Source of the DNA: Chloroflexota bacterium
Lineage (GTDB): Bacteria > Chloroflexota > UBA5177
Reading direction: 5' to 3'
Assembly: GCA_025966365.1 (NCBI GenBank)
Contig: JAICWV010000016.1
Location: 1-37,324 of the forward strand
DNA: 37,324 bases
The notes under the pieces are model-generated. The model had not been told where the DNA came from, searched no databases, and worked only from the letters and a program-made list of their open reading frames with translations. Position 1 is the first letter of the stretch. Every line of letters starts with the position of its first letter. This document shows positions 15,335 to 23,133 of this stretch, piece after piece. The translations under genes and the position numbers were made by a program.

Positions 15335-16210
15335 ATGTTCCCAGTGCTCCGAGAGTTTATCAAGACGCAGTCCTGGTTGGATACCCTGGGTGACCCGCTC
15401 CAGAAGCTGCTCATGGGGTTCTTTCCCCAGGACGACCCCACGCGCAAGCAGCTTCAGAACTTCCTGAACGGAGTCTGGCTCGGGCATCCGCTCCACCCCA
15501 TGGTGACCGACGTGCCGGTGGGCGCGTGGACCTCAACCTTTGTCCTGGATGTCGCCGCCTCGGTGACCGACACGGACGGCCTGGAAACGGCAGCCGATCT
15601 GACCCTGCTGGTCGGCCTTCTGGGCGCCTATAGCTCCGCCGCCAGCGGCCTGACCGACTGGATGGACACCTACGGCGAGGAGCGGCAGCTGGGTCTGCTG
15701 CACGGGGTGACCATGCTGACGACGACGGCTCTGTATTCGCTCTCACTCCTGGCCCGCCTCTCCGGCGCCCGCTCCACCGGCGTGAACCTGGCCCACCTCG
15801 GCTACCTGCTTCTTGCCGGCGGCGCCTATCTCGGTGGGGATGAAGTCTACGACGTGGGCTACGGCGTGAACCATACCGCCTTCCAGCACGGACCCGGAAA
15901 GTTCACGGCGGTCATGGCCGAGGCGGAGGTCCCCGACGGCGGCCTGACCAAGGGCGAGGCGGGCGGCGTGCCCGTTCTTCTGGCGAAGGTGGACGGTCGG
16001 GTCTATGCCCTGGATGATACCTGCGTGCATGCCGGCTGCTCCCTGGCTGGAGGCAGCCTTTCCGGCACGGTCGTGACCTGCCCCTGCCACGGCTCCCAGT
16101 ACGACGTCCGCGACGGCCGGGTGCTGAACGGTCCCGCCACCATGAACGAGCCGTCGTACGAGGTGAAGATCGTGGAGGGCGTGGTGGAGGTCAAGCAGCG
16201 ATCGGGATAA
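15335..16210 (+). CDS. DUF2231 membrane domain fused to a Rieske [2Fe-2S] domain
   Basis: A protein of 291 aa. ATG 15335 has a near-perfect AGGAGGT site. Residues of about 45-170 are the DUF2231 module with its signature HPLHPMVTDVPVGAW and four hydrophobic segments. Residues of about 195-288 are a Rieske domain with CVHAGC (Cys230, His232, Cys235) and CPCHGS (Cys249, Cys251, His252). The Rieske part resembles ferredoxin components of dioxygenases rather than the bc complex protein. It is likely a membrane-tethered electron carrier; partner and substrate are unknown, and no oxygenase is nearby. Confidence 0.9.
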   Translation: MFPVLREFIKTQSWLDTLGDPLQKLLMGFFPQDDPTRKQLQNFLNGVWLGHPLHPMVTDVPVGAWTSTFVLDVAASVTDTDGLETAADLTLLVGLLGAYSSAASGLTDWMDTYGEERQLGLLHGVTMLTTTALYSLSLLARLSGARSTGVNLAHLGYLLLAGGAYLGGDEVYDVGYGVNHTAFQHGPGKFTAVMAEAEVPDGGLTKGEAGGVPVLLAKVDGRVYALDDTCVHAGCSLAGGSLSGTVVTCPCHGSQYDVRDGRVLNGPATMNEPSYEVKIVEGVVEVKQRSG

Positions 16211-16284
16211 GGCGCCGTAATCGCTGTTGGTGGCACACCGCGTCTATCGTGCCGCGGTACTCTCTGGTGGCATCCTACCCAGTG

Positions 16285-16428
16285 ATGGGCAAGAATATGG
16301 CGCGTGAGCTGCGGGTCGGGCGACAGGGCAGAGTCGCCATTCCGGTATCGCTGAATGTTCTCGACGCCTCGGCTCTCCTGGCGGTGCTCCATGGTGAGCG
16401 AGGGGCGGAGTCAAGGTTGCGCGGTTAA
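16285..16428 (+). pseudogene. collapsed vapB-vapC toxin-antitoxin remnant (in-frame fusion)
   Basis: A 47-codon frame begins MGKNMARELRVGRQGRVAIP, which is the N-terminal beta-hairpin of AbrB/SpoVT-type VapB antitoxins. It passes without a stop into NVLDASALLAVLHGERGAE, which is the first strand and helix of a VapC PIN-domain RNase, including its first catalytic Asp. It then ends at TAA 16426-16428. About 50-60 antitoxin residues and the last three quarters of the toxin are missing. The best reading is an internal deletion that joined the two genes in frame and a second loss of the 3' part. The product cannot form a PIN active site. It is not certain that it is expressed. Confidence 0.7.
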
Positions 16429-16439
16429 AGAGACCTGGC

Positions 16440-17267
16440 CTAGCTGCCGTTGGAGCCGTTCTGCGGGGCAGTCGGTCCTGAGGTTCGCCCCGCGTTCACG
16501 AAGGCCAGCGCATCATTGCTGACGACTTCGTACATGCGGGCCAAATCCCCGTGCCATTCCTCCGGCAGATCGTGGAGGGGAATGGGGCCGAGGCGCTTCA
16601 AGATCGCCTGCGGGACCGGCGGGGGGGTGACGCGAATGGTGATGTCTTCCAGCTCGTCGCCCGCCTCCCAGTAGTCGGCGATGTGGTCCTCCAGCGGCTC
16701 GGAGCTGACCTTGGGGGCACGCGCCTGCGGGGGGCGCTCCAGCCGCTGCCCGCGGAGGGCCGCCATCAGCTGCTCGCGGCTCTTGCCGCGAAGCTGGAAG
16801 AGGAGGAAGGGGTCGCGGTCGAACTCGGAGCCCAGGACGTAGTACACCGCCGCCACGTGCTTGCAGGGACTGGCCCAGTCGGGGCAAGTGCAGGACATGA
16901 TCAGCTCGTCGCCCGATTTGGGGAAGAGGGAGACCTCGGCGGAGGCGAAGATCTCTTCGATATCGCGCGGCATCTCGCCCGAGAGGAGCCTCGCCCCATA
17001 GATCGCCTTCCGCCGCAGGAGGCCGATTACCCGGCTCCAGTCGGCCCGGCTTAAAGGCTTGAGGCCGATCTCGACCCGGTAGGGCTTGTTGCGCGATCCC
17101 TGCACCCTGGCGCGCACCAGGCCCGGCTGGATGTCCACGTCGAGGACGTTGCCGTGGCGCGCGTAAGAGCGGCCGCGGTTGAGGCGAGCGCTCCATCCGA
17201 AACGTTCCAGCACCCGGATCCAGCGCTGCGCCCACCAGGACTGCGCGAATTCCGTCTTGCGTGACAT
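16440..17267 (-). CDS. SWIM zinc-finger protein, partner of the SNF2 helicase
   Basis: A protein of 275 aa with a SWIM zinc-binding motif CTCPDWASPCKH (Cys126, Cys128, Cys135, His137). The N-terminal region begins FAQSWWAQRWIRVLERF, the usual start of bacterial SWIM proteins encoded beside SNF2 helicases. The last 90 residues are Pro-rich and acidic, with no known domain. It starts 5 nt after the helicase stop; the helicase stop region itself provides the GGAG and GGGGA ribosome sequences. SWIM domains bind DNA or protein, so a joint role with the helicase in DNA remodelling or repair is inferred from this widespread pairing. Confidence 0.88.
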   Translation of the reverse strand: MSRKTEFAQSWWAQRWIRVLERFGWSARLNRGRSYARHGNVLDVDIQPGLVRARVQGSRNKPYRVEIGLKPLSRADWSRVIGLLRRKAIYGARLLSGEMPRDIEEIFASAEVSLFPKSGDELIMSCTCPDWASPCKHVAAVYYVLGSEFDRDPFLLFQLRGKSREQLMAALRGQRLERPPQARAPKVSSEPLEDHIADYWEAGDELEDITIRVTPPPVPQAILKRLGPIPLHDLPEEWHGDLARMYEVVSNDALAFVNAGRTSGPTAPQNGSNGS

Positions 17268-17271
17268 TCCC

Positions 17272-20250
17272 CTACTCCACCATGACCGCTTCGCGCCGCA
17301 GCTCGAAGAGGCTCCGCAGTTCGTCGGTGGAGAGTTCGGTCAGCCAGGACTCGCCCGCGCCCACGATGCTTTCCACCAGCTGCTTCTTGCTCTCGATCAG
17401 CTCATCAATCCGCTCTTCCAGCGTGCCGGAACAGATCATCTTGTGGACCTGCACGTTGCGCGTCTGGCCGATACGGAAGGCGCGGTCCGTTGCCTGGTCC
17501 TCGACGGCGGGATTCCACCAGCGGTCGTAATGGAAGACGTGGCTGGCCCGCGTCAGGTTGAGACCGATGCCGCCCGCCTTGAGCGAGAGGATAAAGACCG
17601 GCGGGCCGCGGCGGTCGTTCTGGAAACGGGTCACCAGCCGGTCGCGCACATGGCGGGGAGTGCCGCCGTGCAGGTAGAAGATATCCCGGCCCAGCCGCTC
17701 GCGCAGGTAGCTCTGGAGCTCGCGGCCGAACTCGGCGTACTGGGTGAAGACGAGGGCGCGATCGTCCGCCGCAACCACTTCGTCCAGCATCTCCTCCAGG
17801 CGCGCCAGCTTGCCGGAGCGCCCGGGCATGGTGCTGCGGTCGCCCAGGAAGTGGGCAGGATGATTGCAGATCTGCTTGAGCTTGGTAATGGAGGAGAGGA
17901 CCAGCCCTTTGCGCTTGATGCCCTCCGAGGATTCGATCTGCTCCATCATGTCGCGCACCACCGCCTCGTAGAGGGAGGCCTGTTCCGGCATCAGCGAGCA
18001 GTAGACCTTCATCTCCAGTTTTTCGGGCAGGTCGGAGATGATGGTCGGATCGGTTTTGACGCGGCGGAGGATGAAAGGCTGGACCAGGGTGCGAAGCTGG
18101 GCTTTGGTTCCGGCATCGTTGCCGCGCTCGATGGGAATGGAGAAGTCCTTGCGGAAGCGGTCGGCGGAGCCGAGATAGCCGGGATTCAGGAACTCCATGA
18201 TCGACCACAGCTCGGAGAGGCGGTTTTCGACCGGCGTGCCGGTCAGCGCCACGCGAAAGTCCCCCTTGAAGGAGCGCACCGCCTGCGCCTGCTTGGTGCT
18301 GGCGTTCTTGACGTTCTGGGCCTCGTCCAGCACGATCCCCTTCCAGCTCAGTGATTCCAGCAGCTCGCGATCACGCGCCGCCAGGGCATAGGTGGTAATG
18401 ACCATATCGTGCTTCTGGGCTTCCAGGGCGAACTCGGGACCGTTGAGCCGGCCCGGACCGTGATGCGTCATCACACTGATGGAGGGGGCAAAGCGGCGCA
18501 GCTCGTGCTCCCAGTTGCCAACCACCGACATGGGGCAGATGAGGAGGACAGGCCCGTTGAGGGTGTTGCTCTCCTTCATATTCAGCAGCATGCTGGTCAG
18601 CTCGACCGTCTTGCCCAGGCCCATGTCGTCGGCCAGGCAGGGGCCGAGGCCGCGCTCGACCAGGAAGTGCAGCCAGGAGACGCCGCGCCGCTGGTAGGGC
18701 CGGAGCTCGCCCACGAAGCTCCCGGGCTGCGGCAGGTCGGGGATATTGCCGTCCTTCTCGAAGAGAGCGTTCAGCCAGCCCTCGGTCTCGACCGATTCGA
18801 TGGGCAGGTCGCTGTCCAGCTCGCCGGTCCCGGCAGCCAGTGAAAGTGCCTTGGAGAGCGGGAGAGTATCGCCACCGTTCTTTTCCCAGAAGGTCTGGGC
18901 CTTCTGCACGTCCTCGGCATTCAGCTCCACCCACTCGCCGCGAACACGAACCAACGGTGACTTGAGGGCGGCCAGGCGGGCAAACTCTTCAGGATTCACG
19001 CCCTTCCCGCCCAGCGAGAGCTGCCAGTCGTACTTGACCAGCGTATCCAGCCCCACGATGCTGGACTGTCCATTGGACTCGCCCTCGCCCGGGCGCAGCC
19101 GGATGCGGGCAGCCAGGCCGCGGCGCCGTTTGGTCCACCAATTGGGAACGATGACACCCATCCCCGACTCTTCCAGCACAGGTCCGGCCTCGCGCAGGAA
19201 CACATGTGCCTGATGGACGGAGAGGTGCGCGACCTCGGGATGAGCGGTCTTGAGGGCTTTTTCCAGCGGCGGGAAGATGCGCATGGCGGTACCCAGGTCG
19301 GCCAGGAGCTTCTCCTGAGCCCGGCCCTGCTTGGCACGGACGATATTCCAGCCGTGGCCGCGCTGCTTCCATATCTGGCCGACCGGGACCAGGACGCTGG
19401 GATCCTCAACTGATTGCAGGAAGAAGCGGAGGAGCCAGGGCGCGCGGGGATTGTTGGGCGCCTCCAGCCGGAAGGTGGTGCGGAAGGCCTCGTTGGCAAC
19501 CACCTGCAGCGGCTCCAGCCACTTTTTGACAGCACCGCGCAGTCGTTGGTCGATCTTGATGGTGGTCGGCTGCTCCTCCTCCCTCGGGCGGGCCAGGCTG
19601 AGAAGCCAGATATATGCCTGCGCGCGATTGCCCTGGCTGATGCGCGAGGGAACGCTGGGCTCCCATCGCTGCAGCGACTGGCGGCAGAGGGCATCGATCG
19701 TGGCCTGGAGGAACGAGTCCAGCACGGTCGTGGCCGAGGGCGGTGCGCCAAAGGGGAGCATGGCGCGGCAGACCGGCGGCATGGAGCGCGCCAGGCGGGT
19801 GAATCGTCCCCGATCGTCGCCGGCCAGAACCGGCTGCCAGAGCGCTACATTGCGGTCGTTGATGGTGGGCACGTAGCGCTCGCGAGCAAGCAGCTCGAGG
19901 ATAAAGCGCGCCGCGGTCTGCCAGAAGCGCAGATCGTCCCCCATGTTCTCGTCGGGCGAGAGCGTCAGCAGGTGGAACATCGCGTCCACCGCCGAAAGTT
20001 TGAGCGCGCTGATCTCGACTGGCTGCAGCGTCACCTCGTCGGCCGAATCGTTGGAATCGGACGAGGAGAGCGGACGCCCGCCGGCACAGGGCATGAGCAG
20101 AGAGATAGGCGAGGGCTCTCCCTGAACCAGGGGGAACCGCTCGCGGAGATCGTCTGCTCCTACGATGCGATCGTTGTCTTCGTCCAGTCGCTCGGCCCAC
20201 AGATAGAAGGAGCCGCCACACGACTCAGGACGCCAAAGCCCGTGAAGCAC
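17272..20250 (-). CDS. SNF2-family DNA helicase/translocase
   Basis: A 992-aa protein. A SNF2-associated N-terminal region (about 1-500) is followed by two RecA-like domains. Visible motifs: DDMGLGKT (motif I, about 540), DEAQNVKN (motif II, about 638), LTGTPVENR (motif III), SLKAGGIGLNLT (motif V, about 887) and a motif VI region ATDRAFRIGQ. It uses ATP to move along double-stranded DNA and displace proteins; the biological target of the bacterial Rad54-like members is not settled. GTG 20250 is the only early start in frame, with a stop six codons above. LHGLWRPES right at the N-terminus matches how related proteins begin. It is transcribed before the SWIM gene. Confidence 0.94.
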   Translation of the reverse strand: MLHGLWRPESCGGSFYLWAERLDEDNDRIVGADDLRERFPLVQGEPSPISLLMPCAGGRPLSSSDSNDSADEVTLQPVEISALKLSAVDAMFHLLTLSPDENMGDDLRFWQTAARFILELLARERYVPTINDRNVALWQPVLAGDDRGRFTRLARSMPPVCRAMLPFGAPPSATTVLDSFLQATIDALCRQSLQRWEPSVPSRISQGNRAQAYIWLLSLARPREEEQPTTIKIDQRLRGAVKKWLEPLQVVANEAFRTTFRLEAPNNPRAPWLLRFFLQSVEDPSVLVPVGQIWKQRGHGWNIVRAKQGRAQEKLLADLGTAMRIFPPLEKALKTAHPEVAHLSVHQAHVFLREAGPVLEESGMGVIVPNWWTKRRRGLAARIRLRPGEGESNGQSSIVGLDTLVKYDWQLSLGGKGVNPEEFARLAALKSPLVRVRGEWVELNAEDVQKAQTFWEKNGGDTLPLSKALSLAAGTGELDSDLPIESVETEGWLNALFEKDGNIPDLPQPGSFVGELRPYQRRGVSWLHFLVERGLGPCLADDMGLGKTVELTSMLLNMKESNTLNGPVLLICPMSVVGNWEHELRRFAPSISVMTHHGPGRLNGPEFALEAQKHDMVITTYALAARDRELLESLSWKGIVLDEAQNVKNASTKQAQAVRSFKGDFRVALTGTPVENRLSELWSIMEFLNPGYLGSADRFRKDFSIPIERGNDAGTKAQLRTLVQPFILRRVKTDPTIISDLPEKLEMKVYCSLMPEQASLYEAVVRDMMEQIESSEGIKRKGLVLSSITKLKQICNHPAHFLGDRSTMPGRSGKLARLEEMLDEVVAADDRALVFTQYAEFGRELQSYLRERLGRDIFYLHGGTPRHVRDRLVTRFQNDRRGPPVFILSLKAGGIGLNLTRASHVFHYDRWWNPAVEDQATDRAFRIGQTRNVQVHKMICSGTLEERIDELIESKKQLVESIVGAGESWLTELSTDELRSLFELRREAVMVE

Positions 20251-20719
20251 GGAAAGAAGGCCACCTCATATGGCTGAATTCAGTGATAGATGGAAACGGT
20301 GGACAGTCCGCTCGCTATCATCCTTTTGATGGACGCGCTTGCCGGGGAAAGCGTGTCCGTGGAATCGGGTACTCGTTCGACGGTGCCCGGGTTTGCCCAT
20401 TGGCGGCACAGATCAAGGACGATCCTCCCGCCACTCGGTGCAGCTCCTACCTACCCCCGTTGTGGAACTACTCGCTGCACTGTATACAGTTTAACACGGA
20501 ATATCAAGGGGTGGAGGATTTTGGGGATTTTGTACCCGCGCGCTACACCGGCTTTCGGCGATCGATCTCGTAGCGTGGTTCCTCCGTGGCCCGCGGTGGG
20601 CATCCCCTATGTTCGATGACCCCCGAGGATGTTCCCTCTGTAGCCGGAGCCTCCGCGCTCCGGTGTGTCGCTACCCTTTCGGTTCCTTCCCACCTTCTGG
20701 CGCAAGACCAGCCGGCCCA
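20251..20719. other. 469-nt intergenic region upstream of the SNF2 gene
   Basis: The open frames here lack ribosome sites and protein-like composition, so I call no gene. A possible SNF2 promoter lies at 20479-20507, and a small hairpin (CCGGAGC-N7-GCTCCGG, 20644-20664) lies 3' of the M50 gene, where it may help end that transcript. The middle of the region is more A/T-rich than its flanks. Confidence 0.5.
20479..20507 (-). promoter_or_regulatory. candidate promoter of the SNF2-SWIM pair
   Basis: On the minus strand TTGATA (20507-20502), a 17-nt spacer and TACAGT (20484-20479) form a fair promoter, about 230 nt before the helicase start. The -10 lies inside the palindrome ACTGTATACAGT (20479-20490). 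Confidence 0.35.
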
Positions 20720-21832
20720 TCACACCCGTTCGCATCGCTGCCGCATCCGTAACAGGCGCCGCTCCCAGGAGCGGAGGGTTCCCCAGGCACCAAGACGCTC
20801 GATGTCTTGCCGCACCACCGCCAGTGCCCCATCGATCTCGCTTGCCGCTTCCTCCGCCCGTCCCTCAGCCAGGAGAATCGCGCCCGCCATGGTGCGCCGA
20901 TCATCCACGTCGATGCGTGACCCCGCGCGCCGGCGCCATAGGGATGCCGCGTCGATATCGCCTCGCTCTGCCTCGAACAGCGCCTTGAGCACATAGGGGG
21001 CGTTCCAGTGGGATTCGGGGTGCTGTTGCCGCCAGGTGACCAGATCGTCAAGGCGGCGCTCGGTAGCAGCTGGATCGGCGCGGTCGTATGCGTGTAGGTA
21101 GGCAAACAGGAGGGCGTTCATATCGGAGGCGGAGCCGTCCTGGTAGGAGAGTGCGGCGTCGAGGACGCGCTCATCCCAGGCCTCGGGAAGCGTGCCCCGG
21201 ATCTGATCCTCGGCATTGAGCAGGGCCAGCGCCTCCTGCCGCTTCCGATCTGGGTTGGGCCGAAGATAGGTGATGATCTGCCGCCCATCGGGCGTGAAAC
21301 TGCGGGCGGAGCCGCGAAAGGGCAGGAGGTTCGCGGGGACATATACCAGAGAGAAGACGGCCACGGCGGCGAGAAAATATTCCGCTGGAGAGGCGGCAGT
21401 GCTGTGTGGGTGGCCGCCGGTGACCGCCAGGAGCAGTAGCCAGGCGGCCACTGCCAGGAAAAGGTTCCCGGCGGGCCCTCCAAGCGTCGTGAGTGCCAGA
21501 CGTCGGGTGATGTGCTCGCCGCCGAGCGGGAGCGAGACAGAGTAGCCGGCCAGTGGGTTGCGCCGATTGCGGCCAAGATGGAAGGAGCTTCCGTTCCACA
21601 TCAGCCGTATCGGTCCCACCGCCACCTCACGCAGCCGAAAGCCGACCAGGTTTCCGGCTAGTACATGGCCCGACTCGTGCGCCAGTACCGTGATCAGCCA
21701 GGCGCCGATGATGGATACCGCCGCCACGCCGGCCGACATCATGGCGCCTGACGGCATGAGCGCAAACACCGCCCCCACGATCAGGATGACGCTGAAGGCG
21801 AAGAGCGATCGCTCGATGAAGCCGGGCGTCAT
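20720..21832 (-). CDS. M50 (site-2-protease-like) membrane metalloprotease with C-terminal helical region
   Basis: A 370-aa protein. Membrane helices surround a zinc motif HESGH (His52, Glu53, His56). LGGPAGNLFLA (about 117-127) and a later NLLPF...TPDG (Asp182) supply the remaining M50 features, the Asp being the likely third zinc ligand. These enzymes cut substrates inside or next to the membrane. Residues of about 195-370 are soluble and helical with a TPR-like look, perhaps for substrate binding. Its ATG overlaps the stop of the ADP-ribosylglycohydrolase gene in an ATGA arrangement, so it is the last gene of a coupled three-gene operon. Its substrate is unknown. Confidence 0.85.
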   Translation of the reverse strand: MTPGFIERSLFAFSVILIVGAVFALMPSGAMMSAGVAAVSIIGAWLITVLAHESGHVLAGNLVGFRLREVAVGPIRLMWNGSSFHLGRNRRNPLAGYSVSLPLGGEHITRRLALTTLGGPAGNLFLAVAAWLLLLAVTGGHPHSTAASPAEYFLAAVAVFSLVYVPANLLPFRGSARSFTPDGRQIITYLRPNPDRKRQEALALLNAEDQIRGTLPEAWDERVLDAALSYQDGSASDMNALLFAYLHAYDRADPAATERRLDDLVTWRQQHPESHWNAPYVLKALFEAERGDIDAASLWRRRAGSRIDVDDRRTMAGAILLAEGRAEEAASEIDGALAVVRQDIERLGAWGTLRSWERRLLRMRQRCERV

Positions 21833-23133
21833 GCCATGGGTTCTCCCACGGAGCGCATGGCCAGCAGCGTCGTGCGGCTCCCAAGAGCAGCGATGTGGGT
21901 ACCTCCCGCGCCCACGACCGCGGTTTCGATCCGGTCATCGAGCGGTGCGGTCCAGTGGTTGGGGATTCCGGTGGTGCCGTGCAGGGCGCCCAGGATGGAG
22001 CCGGCCGTGGCCCCATTGCAGTCGGTGTCCCACCCCGCGGTGACGGCGAGACCGATGGTCCGGGAGAAATTCCCCTGGCCGTGGAGCAGGGCGGCGACCA
22101 CCACCGCGGCGTTGTTGATGGTGTGGATCCAGTGATAGGTGCCGTATTCCCGGGAGATGGCGTTCAATGTCCGGTCCCACGTCTGGCCCTCGGCATGTTG
22201 GGCGCGGACGGTCCGCACCATGGCCGCGAAGCGGCTCTCCGGCGGGATCACCCCTTCTGCCCGATCGAGCGCGTCGTCGAGCGTCGTTTCTCCCAGGGCG
22301 GCGGCGATGAGACCCGCAAAGAACATGGCCCCGTAGAGGCCGTTTTTGGTGTGGGAGATGGAGGCGTCGATCCAGGCCAGGCGAGCCGCGCCGGCGGGAT
22401 CACCGGGGCTGATGTAGCCCCAGAGATCGGCCCGGATCTGTGCGCCGATCCACTCGCGATAGGGGTTATAGCGCACGGCCGACGCGGGCGGCGCGAACCC
22501 GTCGACCAGGTTGTGGTACGCCTGCCGCTCGGCGGTATAGACCTGCAGGTAGGGTAGTTTTTCCAGCCAGGCAACTGCCACGTCCTCCGGCGTCAGTGCG
22601 CGGCGGCATCGCTCGGCGATCCCGAGGTTGAGGATGGTGTAGTCGAGGTCGTCGTCCCTCGGCATGCCGTCGATGGAGCCGCGCGTGGTTCCCTTATATG
22701 GAAACGGGCCATCCTCTCCATTGGTTGGCGGTGGGACGTAGTCGAGCAGAGGGTAGGCGTCGTGGGCATCCAGATACTGACGGATGGCGTCGCGATCCAG
22801 CCCTTCGAACGGTTTACCCAACAGGCAGCCGGCACAGCGGCCCAGCCAGGCCGCGTGAATGCGGTCGGGAAGTGAGGCCCGATCTATGGGAAGCGGCTCG
22901 TCTGGATGAGGCATCTCCTCGACTCGCGACGGCTCTCGGAACGGCCAGTCCGCCCGGATCGGTACCGCCCGCAGCCGTTCCCATGCGGCCCTGAACGCGC
23001 CCTGAGACGGCGAGGGCGGCACGTCCGCCAGGATCTGCTCAACCTCCAACGGCTCGGCCCCTTCCTCGACCCGCTCCACTCCCTCGGCCAGCAGCAGGTC
23101 GCGATTGCGGTCGTGGCTGAGCGGGGGAGTCAT
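21829..23133 (-). CDS. ADP-ribosylglycohydrolase (DraG/ARH) family protein
   Basis: A 434-aa protein. ATG 23133 overlaps the sulfatase stop in an ATGA arrangement; the longer open frame would run backward through the sulfatase gene. The ARH core starts near residue 92 with RIHAAWLGRCAGCLLGKPFEG and has the metal-binding acidic cluster RDDDLDYT (159-166). The late metal/phosphate motif is GWDTDCNGAT. The family removes ADP-ribose from proteins or small molecules using two Mg ions; several members act on other N-glycosidic or unknown substrates. The first 90 residues are an unrecognised acidic extension. Cotranscription with a sulfatase suggests a sugar- or sulfate-related substrate rather than protein ADP-ribosylation, but that is inference. 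Confidence 0.9.
   Translation of the reverse strand: MTPPLSHDRNRDLLLAEGVERVEEGAEPLEVEQILADVPPSPSQGAFRAAWERLRAVPIRADWPFREPSRVEEMPHPDEPLPIDRASLPDRIHAAWLGRCAGCLLGKPFEGLDRDAIRQYLDAHDAYPLLDYVPPPTNGEDGPFPYKGTTRGSIDGMPRDDDLDYTILNLGIAERCRRALTPEDVAVAWLEKLPYLQVYTAERQAYHNLVDGFAPPASAVRYNPYREWIGAQIRADLWGYISPGDPAGAARLAWIDASISHTKNGLYGAMFFAGLIAAALGETTLDDALDRAEGVIPPESRFAAMVRTVRAQHAEGQTWDRTLNAISREYGTYHWIHTINNAAVVVAALLHGQGNFSRTIGLAVTAGWDTDCNGATAGSILGALHGTTGIPNHWTAPLDDRIETAVVGAGGTHIAALGSRTTLLAMRSVGEPMA

Noticed and set aside
17179-18354. 391-codon open frame on the plus strand inside the SNF2 gene
   Set aside because: It is antisense to the conserved helicase motifs and has no domain of its own; long antisense frames are common in GC-rich genes.
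20479-20490. ACTGTATACAGT palindrome as a LexA-type SOS box
   Set aside because: The CTGT/ACAG halves are only 2 nt apart, unlike the 8-nt gap of the proteobacterial box, and it does not match the Gram-positive box; it is better read as part of a promoter.
20283-20619. Small open frames between the SNF2 and M50 genes
   Set aside because: No ribosome site, no signal or domain, mixed composition and two competing frames over the same DNA.
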